A stretch of 64,000 bases of DNA from Rhodococcus sp. IEGM 1381 (GCF_030056795.1 NZ_JASHKQ010000011.1:62001-126000); one strand, 5' to 3'. Positions 8,324 to 18,300 are shown, numbered from the stretch's first letter. A program made the numbers and translations. The notes: a model not told the origin generated them from the sequence alone.

Positions 8324-8965
8324 ATGCAATCGAGGCTGCCCGCGGATGTGCGACGCGCACAACTGGTGCAGTCGGCGATCGACGTCGCCGAGCGGGTGGG
8401 TATCGAGTCCCTGACGGTGCGCGCGCTCTCGGAGTACGCCGACGTCACCAAGGGCATCGTGCAGTACCACTTCGAGACCAAGCAGGATCTGGTGATCGCG
8501 ATGGGGGAGCACCTCATCGTCGACGTCACCGAGATTCTCCACGCGGCACTGGACAGCGCTGTCGGTACCCGAGAATTGCCAGGAGTTCGGGGTCTGCGCG
8601 AGCTGGTGCACGGCGGACTGAGCGCGGTGTGGTTGTTGATCGAGAAGTCGTCGGATCGACAATTGCTCGCGTACGAGATCAAGACCTACCTGCTGCGGCA
8701 TCGCGCGCTCGGGTCCGCCACCGCCGCCGAGATTGCCAATGGTCAATATCGGATCAGGGACTCCGAGGCCCGGTTGTTCTTCGAGAAGTGCTCCGATCAC
8801 ACCGGCACGAGATGGCTCGAGCCGGTGGAGTCGATCGCGCGCTTCGGGATGGCGACTCTTGACGGGCTGGTGCTGCGGTGGCTGGTCGACGGCGACGACC
8901 TCGAGGTGCTTGCGCAGATCGACGACCTGTCCGGGCTGATCGCGGGCAAAGCTCTGGATCGTTGA
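8324..8965 (+). CDS. TetR family transcriptional regulator
   Basis: A 213-residue protein with a TetR N-terminal DNA-binding domain: helices at about residues 9-55, with the helix-turn-helix in LTVRALSEYADVTKGIVQYH and the typical Y-HF-K turn (QYHFETKQDLV). The C-terminal ligand/dimer domain is not assignable. ATG 8324. It is divergent from the lactone oxidase operon across the 34-bp tandem repeat and lies 76 bp upstream of the alanine-racemase-like gene. Either neighbour, or itself, could be the target. Similar TetR proteins respond to small hydrophobic ligands; none is indicated here. Confidence 0.85.
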   Translation: MQSRLPADVRRAQLVQSAIDVAERVGIESLTVRALSEYADVTKGIVQYHFETKQDLVIAMGEHLIVDVTEILHAALDSAVGTRELPGVRGLRELVHGGLSAVWLLIEKSSDRQLLAYEIKTYLLRHRALGSATAAEIANGQYRIRDSEARLFFEKCSDHTGTRWLEPVESIARFGMATLDGLVLRWLVDGDDLEVLAQIDDLSGLIAGKALDR

Positions 8966-9041
8966 GTGCTCGCCGGGACTTCTCGGCTGCGGAGTGTTTG
9001 ACTGTGTAGGCCCGGCAACGACGACGAAGGAATGGTCAAGT

Positions 9042-10256
9042 ATGAGTTCGATCGCCGGTGTCGACACCACCGATACGACACCACTCTCTCGTATAGCCAC
9101 CGCTACCGAGAGTCTCGAATCTCCCTTGGCTGCAGTCGATTCGGTCGCTCTCGATGCCAATGCGGCAGCGTTGCGGGCGCGAGCGAAGGGTGTGCCGATT
9201 CGGATCGCCAGCAAGTCGGTGCGCTGCCGAGCCGTCCTCGATCGGGTGCTCGCAGCAGAAGGCGTGCGCGGGGTCATGGCGTACTCGCTGCGTGAGGCGG
9301 TGTGGCTCGCGCGCCAGGGGGTCGAGGACATCCTGATGGGCTATCCGAGTGTCGACCGCACGGCTCTCGCCGAGGTCGTCAACGATCGGGTTCTGTCGGG
9401 TCGCATCACACTGATGGTCGACGACGTCGCGCAATTGGACATCGTGCGCGACGCCACCCGCAGCAACCTTCTCAAGCCCCGTATCTGTATCGATGTCGAT
9501 GCGTCGCTGAGGATCGGGCCGATGCACATCGGGGTCAGGCGTTCTCCGCTGCGTGATCCCGAGCAGGTTGCCGCCTTCGCGCGGGTGGCGCACTCGCGGG
9601 GGTTCCGGGTCGTCGGTCTGATGTTCTACGAGGCGCAGATCGCGGGAGTGCCTGACTCGAATGTTGCGGTGGAATGGATGAAGTCGCTCTCTGCTCGTGA
9701 GATCTCTACGCGCAGAAGGGCAGTGGTCGAAGCGGTGTCGGCAGCGGTGGGTCACATCGAGATCGTCAACAGCGGTGGCACCGGGTCGATCGACTTCTCG
9801 GCGGCCGATCCGGTCGTCACCGAGGTCACCGCCGGATCGGGTCTGTTCGCGCCGACGCTGTTCGACCGGTATCGCGCCTTCTCGGCCGAGCCGTCGTTGT
9901 TCTTTGCTCTGTCCGCGGTGCGCAAGCCGACCCCGCAGATCGCCACGTTGTTCGGCGGTGGCTACATTGCGTCGGGTCCGGCATCGGGGTCGCGATCCCC
10001 GAGGCCGGTGGCGTGGTCGAGAAAGGCCGCCGGAGTAGTGACGTCCGGGCTGAAGCTGCTGCGCAACGAGGGTGCCGGTGAGGTGCAGACTCCGGTGAGC
10101 GGTGCCGACGAGGTGCATATCGGTGATCGCGTCTGGTTCCGGCACGCCAAGGCGGGCGAGCTGTGCGAGCGATTCGATACCCTGCACCTGGTGCACGCCG
10201 ATGGATCCGTCGAGCCGGTCCCCACCTACCGCGGCGAGGGCATGGCGTTCGGCTGA
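9042..10256 (+). CDS. Alanine-racemase-like PLP enzyme (amino acid deaminase/aldolase family)
   Basis: About 404 residues from ATG 9042 (MSSIAG; gaaggaa upstream). It belongs to the fold-type III PLP family with an alanine-racemase N-terminal barrel. The likely PLP-binding lysine is in PIRIASKSVRC, and a phosphate-binding glycine cluster is in IVNSGGTGSIDF. Related proteins are annotated as amino acid deaminase/aldolase or D-threonine-aldolase-like; the true substrate is unproven. The C-terminal region with SGADEVHIGDRVWFRHAKAG matches the D-serine-dehydratase-like beta domain. Its 3' end overlaps the convergent helicase gene by 31 bp. Linkage to a lactone oxidase recalls the Rv1769-Rv1771 region of M. 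tuberculosis. Confidence 0.82.
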   Translation: MSSIAGVDTTDTTPLSRIATATESLESPLAAVDSVALDANAAALRARAKGVPIRIASKSVRCRAVLDRVLAAEGVRGVMAYSLREAVWLARQGVEDILMGYPSVDRTALAEVVNDRVLSGRITLMVDDVAQLDIVRDATRSNLLKPRICIDVDASLRIGPMHIGVRRSPLRDPEQVAAFARVAHSRGFRVVGLMFYEAQIAGVPDSNVAVEWMKSLSAREISTRRRAVVEAVSAAVGHIEIVNSGGTGSIDFSAADPVVTEVTAGSGLFAPTLFDRYRAFSAEPSLFFALSAVRKPTPQIATLFGGGYIASGPASGSRSPRPVAWSRKAAGVVTSGLKLLRNEGAGEVQTPVSGADEVHIGDRVWFRHAKAGELCERFDTLHLVHADGSVEPVPTYRGEGMAFG

Positions 10257-13200
10257 ATTCCGTTCTCGCACAGGCTCATGAAGGTGCCCAGGGTGCGCAG
10301 TCCGGCCGGGGTCGACGGTAAGTACTGGGTCAGTGCTCGCGATCGGATCAGTATCGCGGCCCACTGACCGCGAGAGACGGCGACGTTGAGTCGGTTGCGC
10401 GAGAGCAGAAATGACATGCCACGCGGAACGTCCTCGATCGCCGATGCCGCCATCGAGATCAACACCACCGGTGCCTGTCGGCCCTGGAACTTGTCGACGG
10501 TTCCGACCGAGACGTCACCCAGTCCGGCGGCCCCGAAACGCTCGAGGATGACGGCGACCTGAGCGTTGTAGGCCGCGACGACGAGGAAGTCGGACTGTTC
10601 CATCGGCCGAGCGCCGTCGAACGACTCGGGGTTGCTCCACGATCGACCCAGTAGACCCTGCACTCGTGCGACGATCTCCTCGGCCTCTTCCATCGAGTCC
10701 GTGGAGTTACCGTGATGGTCCAGATAGACGACGTGCAGGCCGGGCTCCAGCCCGGACAGTGAACGAGCCTGTGTGACAGCCTTGTTGGACTGGAGTTTGC
10801 CCTCGTACGACAGCGCCGAGACGGGCGCGCACAGATCCGGATGCATCCGCCACGTCGTCGCCAGGAAGTACCCGCGATCGGCGGGCAGCGTGGGGTGACC
10901 GTCGGTGATCCAGCCCAGGGCGGATTCGTCGACGAGTTCGGGGTGGGTCCCCTGGCTGACCTGCGGCAGCTGTGCCGGGTCGCCGAGCAGCAGCAGGTTG
11001 CGTGCAGACACCGAGACGGCGATGGTGTTGGCCAGCGAGAACTGCCCGGCCTCGTCGACGACCAGCAAATCCAGGGCCCCGCGCGGTATCCGGCCGGGGT
11101 TGGAGAAGTCCCAGGCGGTACCGCCGATGACGCAGCCCTCCTCGGCGTCGGTGACGAAACGGGCGTAGTCGGTGGGTTCGACGACGGTGTGGGCGGTCGG
11201 GGCCTTCTTGCCCACCTTGGCCGGGTCCACCCCGGCCGCCACGATGGTGTCCAGCAAATTGTTCACCACGTGATGAGACTGGCCCACCACGCCGATGCGC
11301 CAGTGATGGACATCGACCAGTTCGGCGATCACCCGCGCGGCGGTGTAGGTCTTCCCGGTCCCTGGTGGGCCTTGAACGGCCACGTAGGAGTTCGCCAGAT
11401 CGAGCAGCGCTGCGGTGACCGCAGCTGCGTAGTCGTGGCCCTGGACCGCGGGAAGGCCTTTGCCGGAACGGGTTCGGGGCGCGGACAGCGTCAACAGATC
11501 GGCGATGGCCGTACGCGGAAGGTGGGGCAGGGCGGCGCTGACCTCGGCGGCAACGGCGACGATCGCCTCTTCGAGGTATTTTGTCGCCGGCGGCGGCTCG
11601 GGCGCCGTCGCGATGGGAAAGTCGGTGTATTCGGTTACGCCCTTGCGCAGGTTCTCCTGCACGACGACCATGTCGAGGGTGCCCTCGTAGCCGGCCTGGA
11701 CGATCTCGACCGACGTGGTCGCGCGATGGGGCGGTTGCTGTTTCGGCAGCCCTTCCGGAGCCGGTTCTGCGTAGAGGAGTTTGACCTTCGAGCTCGACAG
11801 CACGCCGTTGCTCAGATGTCCCAGCAGTTTGATCTGTCGCCGTAAGACCCGCTGTGTGGGTGCCGTTTTCATCCAGTCGTGCACCAGTTCCGCGCGTTCG
11901 ACTTTCAATACGTCCGCCGCGTCGGGCCACTCGTCCATCGGATGAGTCAGTCGATCGAAGTGGGCCCACCAGAACGGCTTTCGCTCGCGGCGGTGGTAGC
12001 CGATGGCACCGGCGAACAGGGCCACGGCCTGCTGCGTCGGGGTGCGGTCCCAGGGCAGTCCCGCGTACTCGGCAAGTTCGAGCTCCAGCGGGCTCGCGGT
12101 GTCGGAGGCGCTCTTGTCGAGGTCGAGCTCCTGGTTCACCCGCGGCGGAACACCGGCGTCCGATGCGCGTTCGAGCAACCAATCACGCAGTCGCAGAGTC
12201 GATTCGCAGTCGGTACGGTTGTACTCGGCAATATCCGCCAGGAGAGCGGCGGCCTCGACATCCTTGCCCTGATCCCGCAGATCGCACCAGTTCGCGTATT
12301 CGACGATCGATGCGGCGGCGTCGGTGACGTCCCCGTCGCGGGCGGCGGGCATGTACAGCGGTTCGAGTTTCTTGATGCTGTAGGACCGAGCTCCGATGCG
12401 TACCGCAGACCGCACGACGGGATACAGGTCTACCAATACGTTGTCCCGCAGCATGTTGTCGACGGCGTCCTCGCCCACTCCGTAGCGCCCGGCCAATCGC
12501 AGCAGCGCGGTCTTCTCGTACGGCGCGTAGTGGTAGACGTGCATGTTCGGGTGTGCGGCGCGGCGTGCGGAGACGTAGTCGAGGAAGTCGATCAGGGCAC
12601 GGCGTTCCTGTGCGCGATCGTGCGCCCAGAACGGAAGGAATTCACCGTCGGCGGTGTAGACGCCGAACAGGTACTCGAGCCCCCACTCGCTACTACCGGC
12701 TTCGGCCCACAGTGGGTCGCCCTCGAAGTCGAAGAAGATGTCGCCCGGATCGGGTTCGGGGATCACCCTGAGAGCGTCGGCGTCGAAGATCTCGAATTGC
12801 GGTTCTCCGCTGTGCTCCTGGCGAACCTGTAGTGCCGCCTGGGCGCGCAAGTTCGCTGTCGTACGAGTGGACATCCCGTCGAGGATCCCCGTCGACGAGG
12901 CCAGCTCGTCCACCGTGGTGATTCCTGCGTCGAGCAGCTTCTCCCGGGTACTCGCGCGCATGCCGGCGACGAGAACCAGGTCTCGGTGCTGTTCCACTTC
13001 GACCGAGCAGGCCTCGCACTGCCCGCACCCGGAGTAACGCGTATCGAACCAATCGACGACGGTGCCTTCGGCGTGGTGCTCGTCGAGGATGTGTTGCAGA
13101 TGATCCCGGGACTGCCGGTAGACCGGAAGTATCTCGGCGAGAGCGTGAACGGAGTCGCTGCCGTCACCGAGCACGAGGTGTACGTCGTCGCTCGGGGTGA

Positions 13201-13675
13201 CTCCGCCGGCCCGCAGCGCATCTGCGTACGCCGCCAACTGCAGCAGCGCCGGCACCTTTGCGTGTCGCGACAGCTTGGTGTCGTACACGCCGTAGCCAGA
13301 ACCCTCTGCCACCAGAAAGTCGCAGAAGCCGAGGAACCGGCCGTCGAAAAATGTCGCCTCGTACACCACAGGGGTGCGCGCGGTCAGCGCGGTGAAGGTT
13401 GCCCACGCGGCGTCGGCCAGTTCCTGGGCGGTGCGCCCCGGTCTGTCCATCGTCAGGACGCCGCCGGGATAGCGCAGCTCGAACGCCTCGAGTTGGCGCC
13501 GTTCGTGCTCGAATCCGAGTGCGGACGTGCGGTCGAGCATGGGGTCCGGTTCGGTGGCAGCGCGCGGGATCAGTCCGGTCAACCCGTCGAGTCGGCGAAG
13601 CAGTGCAAATTCGCAGGACGCCGCCGCTGCGAGGTCGCTGGCGCTGTAGACGACCCGATCGCCGAGGAGGAACAC
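10226..13675 (-). CDS. RecB-like nuclease / RNase H-like / SF1 helicase fusion (TM0106 family)
   Basis: A 1149-residue protein from the GTG at 13675 (VFLLGDRVVYSASDL); longer open sequence upstream overlaps the neighbouring hydrolase gene and is not counted. Domains in order: a RecB-like PD-(D/E)XK nuclease (about 1-200; FCDFLV then YDTKLSR), a cysteine cluster CGQCEAC (about 214-221) that could bind an iron-sulfur centre, an RNase H-like/DEDD domain starting IFFDFEGDPL, and a C-terminal UPF1/DNA2-type SF1 helicase with Walker A GPPGTGKT (about 765), Walker B VVDEAGQ (about 872) and GTVDKFQGRQAPV. It is presumed to process DNA ends or structured DNA in the cytosol. Its role in repair versus defence is unknown. 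It overlaps the convergent PLP-enzyme gene by 31 bp. Confidence 0.87.
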   Translation of the reverse strand: MFLLGDRVVYSASDLAAAASCEFALLRRLDGLTGLIPRAATEPDPMLDRTSALGFEHERRQLEAFELRYPGGVLTMDRPGRTAQELADAAWATFTALTARTPVVYEATFFDGRFLGFCDFLVAEGSGYGVYDTKLSRHAKVPALLQLAAYADALRAGGVTPSDDVHLVLGDGSDSVHALAEILPVYRQSRDHLQHILDEHHAEGTVVDWFDTRYSGCGQCEACSVEVEQHRDLVLVAGMRASTREKLLDAGITTVDELASSTGILDGMSTRTTANLRAQAALQVRQEHSGEPQFEIFDADALRVIPEPDPGDIFFDFEGDPLWAEAGSSEWGLEYLFGVYTADGEFLPFWAHDRAQERRALIDFLDYVSARRAAHPNMHVYHYAPYEKTALLRLAGRYGVGEDAVDNMLRDNVLVDLYPVVRSAVRIGARSYSIKKLEPLYMPAARDGDVTDAAASIVEYANWCDLRDQGKDVEAAALLADIAEYNRTDCESTLRLRDWLLERASDAGVPPRVNQELDLDKSASDTASPLELELAEYAGLPWDRTPTQQAVALFAGAIGYHRRERKPFWWAHFDRLTHPMDEWPDAADVLKVERAELVHDWMKTAPTQRVLRRQIKLLGHLSNGVLSSSKVKLLYAEPAPEGLPKQQPPHRATTSVEIVQAGYEGTLDMVVVQENLRKGVTEYTDFPIATAPEPPPATKYLEEAIVAVAAEVSAALPHLPRTAIADLLTLSAPRTRSGKGLPAVQGHDYAAAVTAALLDLANSYVAVQGPPGTGKTYTAARVIAELVDVHHWRIGVVGQSHHVVNNLLDTIVAAGVDPAKVGKKAPTAHTVVEPTDYARFVTDAEEGCVIGGTAWDFSNPGRIPRGALDLLVVDEAGQFSLANTIAVSVSARNLLLLGDPAQLPQVSQGTHPELVDESALGWITDGHPTLPADRGYFLATTWRMHPDLCAPVSALSYEGKLQSNKAVTQARSLSGLEPGLHVVYLDHHGNSTDSMEEAEEIVARVQGLLGRSWSNPESFDGARPMEQSDFLVVAAYNAQVAVILERFGAAGLGDVSVGTVDKFQGRQAPVVLISMAASAIEDVPRGMSFLLSRNRLNVAVSRGQWAAILIRSRALTQYLPSTPAGLRTLGTFMSLCENGIQPNAMPSPR

Positions 13676-13756
13676 AAGTGCCCACCCTAGCCATCGACGA
13701 CAGCGGCTCCGGTCACGTTGCGCGCGGATGCCGACGAGAGGAGGCAAAATGATCGA

Positions 13757-14374
13757 ATGCCATTTTTCGACGGAGCCACCGGTGCTGTCCATTACCGAAA
13801 TTGGACCGTTCCCGATGCTCGTTTCGGTCTTGTGTTCCTCCATGGTCTCGGTCAGAACAGCGGCCACTATCACCGGTTCGCCCGGGTGCTGAACGGTCGC
13901 GGAGTGGACGTGTGGGCGGTCGACCATGTCGGCCACGGTCTCACCGAAGGGGAGTTGACCGACGCGGCTCAGATAGCTGGCCTGGCTCAGAATGCGCTGC
14001 AGCTGCTCGACATCGCCGAGGCCGAACATCCCGAATTGTCGTTTGCGCTGATGGGGCACTCGTTGGGTGCCGCGACGGCCATCGCAGCGCTCGGCGCGCA
14101 TCCGGAGGCGGTTCGATGCGCTGTGCTGTGCGGCACTCCGAAGTCGGTGACCGGCGCTTCCGACGACCTCGCGGACAATGTGATTCCGATCCTCGCCGTG
14201 CACGGTGTCGACGACCGCTTGGCTCCGGTCGATGCGGTTCGCGAGTGGATCGCCGGTGTGCCCGACGCGTCCCTGCACGAGTTCGACGACGGCGGCCACG
14301 ACCTGCTGCACGAGAAGATTCACCTGCAGGTGACGTTGGCGGTCGCGGAGTTTCTCGACGCGCACATGTCCTGA
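13757..14374 (+). CDS. Alpha/beta hydrolase (monoacylglycerol-lipase/lysophospholipase-like)
   Basis: A 205-residue protein from ATG 13757 (MPFFDG). It shows the oxyanion segment LVFLHGLGQNSGHYH, the nucleophile elbow GHSLG with its serine, an aspartate in HGVDDRLAP and a histidine in DDGGHDLLHE, so the catalytic triad appears complete. The pattern resembles serine aminopeptidase S33 (monoacylglycerol lipase) proteins, but at 205 residues it lacks a large cap domain. No signal peptide is seen. It is divergent from the nuclease/helicase gene with 81 bp between the starts and ends 12 bp before a strong terminator. Lipid ester hydrolysis is the likely activity; the substrate is unknown. Confidence 0.83.
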   Translation: MPFFDGATGAVHYRNWTVPDARFGLVFLHGLGQNSGHYHRFARVLNGRGVDVWAVDHVGHGLTEGELTDAAQIAGLAQNALQLLDIAEAEHPELSFALMGHSLGAATAIAALGAHPEAVRCAVLCGTPKSVTGASDDLADNVIPILAVHGVDDRLAPVDAVREWIAGVPDASLHEFDDGGHDLLHEKIHLQVTLAVAEFLDAHMS

Positions 14375-14386
14375 CCCGAGAACCGA

Positions 14387-14423
14387 GAAAGGGCCCGGCG
14401 TGCACAGCACGTCGGGCCCTTTC
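14387..14423. terminator. Bidirectional hairpin terminator
   Basis: Arms GAAAGGGCCCGGCGTGC (14387-14403) and GCACGTCGGGCCCTTTC (14407-14423) pair over 17 bases with one G-T wobble and an ACA loop. It lies between the convergent hydrolase and acyl-CoA synthetase genes and can serve both, since the A/T-rich arm ends provide short U-runs in each direction. Confidence 0.9.
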
Positions 14424-14436
14424 ACTCGCGGTCGAT

Positions 14437-16224
14437 CTAGGAGTAGATGGCCTCGATGTCGCTGCCACGTTCGGAGTGGATGATGTTGCGCTTGAGCTTC
14501 ATCGTCGGGGTGAGCTCACCGGTTTCGACGGTGAAGTCGTTCTCGAGGATCGTGTACTTCTTGATCTGCTCGGGGTTGGAGACCTTCTTGTTGGCCTCGG
14601 CCACGGCCTTGTCGATCTCGGCGACGAGGTCGGCGTTCTTCGACAGCTCCGAGAACGGGATGTCGGCAGAAAGGCTGTGGCGTTCGAGCCAGCCCGGCAG
14701 TGCCTCGGGATCGAGGGTGATCAGGGCACCTATGAACGGCTTGGCATCGCCCACGACGAGGCACTGGCTGATAATCGCGTTGGCGCGCAGGGCGTCCTCG
14801 AGCACCGCGGGGGCAACGTTCTTGCCGCCTGCGGTGACGATGATTTCCTTCTTGCGGCCGGTGATCGAGACAAAGCCTTCCTGGTCGATCGACCCGAGGT
14901 CGCCGGTGTGGAACCAGCCGTCGACGATCGCTTCGGCGGTGGCCTTCTCGTTGTGCCAGTAGCCGCTGAACACCACCGGGCCCTTGAGCAGCAGTTCGCC
15001 GTCCTCGGCGACCTTGACCGCGTGGCCGTCGATGGGCTTGCCGACGGTGCCGACGCGCTGTTCCTTGGTGGTGTTGACGGTGACGGCCGCGCTGGTCTCG
15101 GTCAGTCCGTAGCCCTCGTAGACCGGGACGCCCGCGCCGCGGAAGAAGTGGCCGAGGCGAGCGCCGAGGGGGCCGCCGCCCGAGACCGCACGATCGCAGT
15201 TGCCGCCGAGGGCTGCCCGCAACTTGGAGTAGACGAGCTTGTCGAAGACCGTGTGCTTGAGATTCAGCACCAGGCCCGCGCCGCCCTTCTCCTGGGCCTC
15301 ACTCCACTCGATGGCCGTCGCGGCGGCCTTGTCGAAGATGCTGCCCTTGCCGCCGTCGTGTGCCTTCTGCTTGGCCGAGTTGTAGACCTTCTCGAACACG
15401 CGCGGCACCGAGAGAATGAAGTTCGGCTTGAAGACGGCGAACTGATCCACCAGTGTCGATACGTCCGAGGTGTGGCCCACGGTCACCTTCGACTCGAACG
15501 AGCCGAACGACACCGCGCGGGCGAACACGTGCGCCATCGGGAGGAACATCAATGTGCGGTTGCCCTCGCGCATGGAGTCGTGCAGGGCGATCTGGGTGGC
15601 CTGAACCTCGGCGTAGAAGTTGGCGTGTGTCAGCTGAACGCCCTTGGGGCGACCGGTGGTGCCCGAGGTGTAGATCAGGGTGGCAGGCGAGGCCGCGGTG
15701 ACCTGGTGCCGACGGGTATGCACGTCCTCGTCGCTGACTCCGGCACCGCGGGTGGTCAGCTCGTCGACGGCACCGGCGTCGATCTGCAGCACCTCGCGCA
15801 GATCCTTGGCCCCTTCGGTGACCTCTTTGAGGGACGAGGCATGTTTCGCGGTCTCGACGACGAGCAACTTGGTCGCCGAGTCCTCGAGGATCCACTGGGC
15901 CTGGTCGGCCGAGGAGGTCTCGTAGATCGCGACGGTGCATCCGCCCGCGGTCCAGATGGCGTAGTCGAGAACGACCCATTCGTAGCGCGTCGCGCTGAGA
16001 ATCGCGACGCGGTCACCGAGCTCGATGCCCGACGCGATCAGGCCCTTGGCTACGGCCGTGACCTCTTTGGCGAACTGGCCCGCTGTGACGTCGGTCCAGG
16101 TGCCGTTCACGAGTCGCTGGAACGGTACGAGGTTCGGCGATTCCTTCTCGTACCGGAAGACGGTGTCGGCCATGGAAGCGTCGTCGGGAATGGTGAACGA
16201 CGCCGGCACAGAATATTCGCGCAC
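14437..16224 (-). CDS. Long-chain fatty-acid--CoA ligase (FadD15-like)
   Basis: A 595-residue ANL-superfamily enzyme. ATP/AMP motifs are clear: YTSGTTGRPKGVQLTH, YGLTETSAA, WFHTGDLGSIDQEG, and the C-terminal hinge lysine region TGRKKEIIVTAGGKNV. It activates fatty acids to acyl-CoA in the cytosol through an acyl-adenylate. Length and sequence style fit the mycobacterial FadD15 branch of long-chain ligases rather than the fatty-acyl-AMP ligases. The GTG start at 16224 follows gtaaggggtccagca. It probably feeds the acyl-CoA dehydrogenases found elsewhere in the window, though it is not in an operon with them. Chain-length preference cannot be read from sequence. Confidence 0.92.
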   Translation of the reverse strand: MREYSVPASFTIPDDASMADTVFRYEKESPNLVPFQRLVNGTWTDVTAGQFAKEVTAVAKGLIASGIELGDRVAILSATRYEWVVLDYAIWTAGGCTVAIYETSSADQAQWILEDSATKLLVVETAKHASSLKEVTEGAKDLREVLQIDAGAVDELTTRGAGVSDEDVHTRRHQVTAASPATLIYTSGTTGRPKGVQLTHANFYAEVQATQIALHDSMREGNRTLMFLPMAHVFARAVSFGSFESKVTVGHTSDVSTLVDQFAVFKPNFILSVPRVFEKVYNSAKQKAHDGGKGSIFDKAAATAIEWSEAQEKGGAGLVLNLKHTVFDKLVYSKLRAALGGNCDRAVSGGGPLGARLGHFFRGAGVPVYEGYGLTETSAAVTVNTTKEQRVGTVGKPIDGHAVKVAEDGELLLKGPVVFSGYWHNEKATAEAIVDGWFHTGDLGSIDQEGFVSITGRKKEIIVTAGGKNVAPAVLEDALRANAIISQCLVVGDAKPFIGALITLDPEALPGWLERHSLSADIPFSELSKNADLVAEIDKAVAEANKKVSNPEQIKKYTILENDFTVETGELTPTMKLKRNIIHSERGSDIEAIYS

Positions 16225-16501
16225 TGCTGGACCCCTTACGGAAAGAAAGCGTGGTAGTTGTGCATTTCATCACACCCCAGTCCGTAACGCACCACCGAGG
16301 GTGTCCGGTTTGTGAATTTTTGGTCGGCTCAGGGGGGAGTTGAGTGTGACTCGGAGTACAACTTATCCGTCCTCAGCCGCCCCTTGCCGCCGGGTCGGGT
16401 CTGTGAGGCTGCTCGCACGAGGTGCCGGTGTCACCGTTTTCGTCACCTGATCAGCGTAGAAGGGGTCGCAGGGGTCGAGCAGGTACTAAACTCGGCGATA
16501 T

Positions 16502-18298
16502 ATGAGCACTTCAGAATCTGATCAGGATGCCGCCGTGACGTCTGACGAGACGAGTTCGACCCCTCCCGTCCAGGGCCACGCAGGTGAGTCGCCTTCGACG
16601 ACGGCTGACGACATCACCTTTGCCGATCTCGGAATCGACGAGCGGGTCTTGAAGGCCCTGCGCGACGTTGGTTACGAGAGCCCGTCGCCTATTCAGGCGG
16701 CCACCATCCCGCCGTTGATGGCAGGTAACGACGTCGTCGGCCTCGCGCAGACCGGAACCGGCAAGACCGCTGCGTTCGCGGTGCCGATCCTGTCCCGTCT
16801 CGACGTCTCGCGTCGGGTGCCGCAGGCTCTGGTGCTCGCGCCGACGCGCGAGCTGGCGCTCCAGGTCGCCGAGGCGTTCGGCAAGTACGCCACCCACATT
16901 CCGGGTCTGCACATCCTGCCGATCTACGGCGGCCAGGCGTACGGCATTCAGCTCTCCGGCCTGCGCAAGGGTGCCCAGATCATCGTCGGAACGCCGGGCC
17001 GTGTGATCGACCACCTCGAGAAGGGCACGCTCGACCTGTCCGGGCTCGAATATCTCGTGCTCGACGAGGCCGACGAGATGCTCAAGATGGGGTTCCAAGA
17101 GGACGTCGAGCGCATCCTGTCCGACACTCCCGAATACAAGCAGGTCGCTTTGTTCTCGGCCACGATGCCGGCCGCGATTCGCAAGATCTCGAAGCAGTAT
17201 CTGCACGACCCGGTGGAGATCACCGTCAAGACCAAGACGTCGACGGCACCGAACATCACCCAGCGGTACGTGCAGGTTGCGCATCAGCGCAAGCTCGAGG
17301 CCCTCACTCGAATCTTCGAGGTCGAAGAGTTCGAGGCCATGATCATGTTCGTGCGAACCAAGCAGGCCACCGAGGAGCTCGCCGAAAAGTTGCGTGCACG
17401 GGGCTTCTCTGCCGCCGCGATCAACGGCGACATCGTGCAGGCTCAGCGTGAGCGCACCATCGGCCAGCTCAAGAACGGCCAGATCGACATTCTGGTGGCC
17501 ACCGACGTTGCGGCCCGTGGTCTCGATGTCGACCGCATCTCGCACGTCATCAACTACGACATCCCGCACGACACCGAGTCCTACGTGCACCGCATCGGCC
17601 GCACCGGCCGCGCCGGTCGAGCCGGCGAGGCGCTGCTGTTCGTCGCGCCGCGCGAGCGCCACCTTCTGAAGGCCATCGAGCGCGCGACGCGTCAGCCCAT
17701 CACCGAGATGCAGCTGCCCAGTGTCGACGACGTCAACGCACAGCGGGTCACCAAGTTCGGTGATTCCATCACCGAGAGTCTCGGTAACGAGAATCTGGCG
17801 TTGTTCCGTCGTCTCATCGAGGACTACGAGCGCGAGCACGACGTTCCCCTGGTCGACATCGCGGCAGCGCTGGCCATCCAGTCGCGCGACGGGGAGGCAT
17901 TCCTGCTCAAGCCCGAGCCGCCTGCCCCGGCTCGCGCACCCCGTGAGCCGCGTGAGCCGCGTCCGCCTCGTACGTTCGACGAGGATGCGGCCAGCTCGCA
18001 TCACCGTAAGACGGGCCAGGAGATGGCGACGTACCGCATCAGCGTCGGAAAGCGTCATCACGTTGCTCCCGGTGCCATCGTCGGTGCCATCGCCAACGAA
18101 GGCGGACTTCGCCGAAGCGACTTCGGGCACATCAGCATTCGGCCCGATCACTCGCTGGTCGAGCTACCGGCCGATCTCGCCGACGAGACGGTCGAGGCGT
18201 TGCGCCGTACCCGCATCAGCGGCGTGCTGATTCAGCTGCAACCCGACTCCGGCCCTCCCGGGCGCAGCGGCGGCGGAAAGTTCAGGGGCAAGCGCTAG
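16502..18298 (+). CDS. deaD: DEAD-box ATP-dependent RNA helicase (DeaD/CsdA-like)
   Basis: A 598-residue SF2 RNA helicase. The visible motifs are the Q motif ([12 protein letters not shown]), motif I AQTGTGKT, Ia [21 protein letters not shown], and [12 protein letters not shown]. The C-terminal part (about 490-565, [20 protein letters not shown]) is the DbpA/CsdA-type RNA-binding domain, followed by a Gly/Arg-rich tail [11 protein letters not shown]. Such proteins unwind structured RNA during ribosome assembly and cold adaptation and associate with the RNA degradosome. The N-terminal 40 residues are Ser/Thr/Asp-rich and probably disordered. The 277-bp region upstream, shared with the divergent acyl-CoA ligase, holds both promoters; no convincing structured cold-shock leader was recognised. 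Confidence 0.92.
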   Translation: MSTSESDQDAAVTSDETSSTPPVQGHAGESPSTTADDITFADLGIDERVLKALRDVGYESPSPIQAATIPPLMAGNDVVGLAQTGTGKTAAFAVPILSRLDVSRRVPQALVLAPTRELALQVAEAFGKYATHIPGLHILPIYGGQAYGIQLSGLRKGAQIIVGTPGRVIDHLEKGTLDLSGLEYLVLDEADEMLKMGFQEDVERILSDTPEYKQVALFSATMPAAIRKISKQYLHDPVEITVKTKTSTAPNITQRYVQVAHQRKLEALTRIFEVEEFEAMIMFVRTKQATEELAEKLRARGFSAAAINGDIVQAQRERTIGQLKNGQIDILVATDVAARGLDVDRISHVINYDIPHDTESYVHRIGRTGRAGRAGEALLFVAPRERHLLKAIERATRQPITEMQLPSVDDVNAQRVTKFGDSITESLGNENLALFRRLIEDYEREHDVPLVDIAAALAIQSRDGEAFLLKPEPPAPARAPREPREPRPPRTFDEDAASSHHRKTGQEMATYRISVGKRHHVAPGAIVGAIANEGGLRRSDFGHISIRPDHSLVELPADLADETVEALRRTRISGVLIQLQPDSGPPGRSGGGKFRGKR

Positions 18299-18300
18299 AT

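Noticed and set aside
13676..14425. A 250-codon in-frame upstream extension of the nuclease/helicase.
   Set aside because: It overlaps the oppositely oriented alpha/beta hydrolase gene with an intact catalytic triad; family members start at the VFLLGDRVVYSASDL position.
13801..16257. An 818-codon plus-strand open frame over the hydrolase and acyl-CoA ligase genes.
   Set aside because: It is antisense to the clear ANL-family ligase and out of frame with the hydrolase, with no recognisable domain.
16225..16501. A cold-shock-type structured leader or riboswitch before the DEAD-box gene.
   Set aside because: No convincing conserved fold or known motif was recognised in the 277-bp spacer, which must also hold the divergent ligase promoter.
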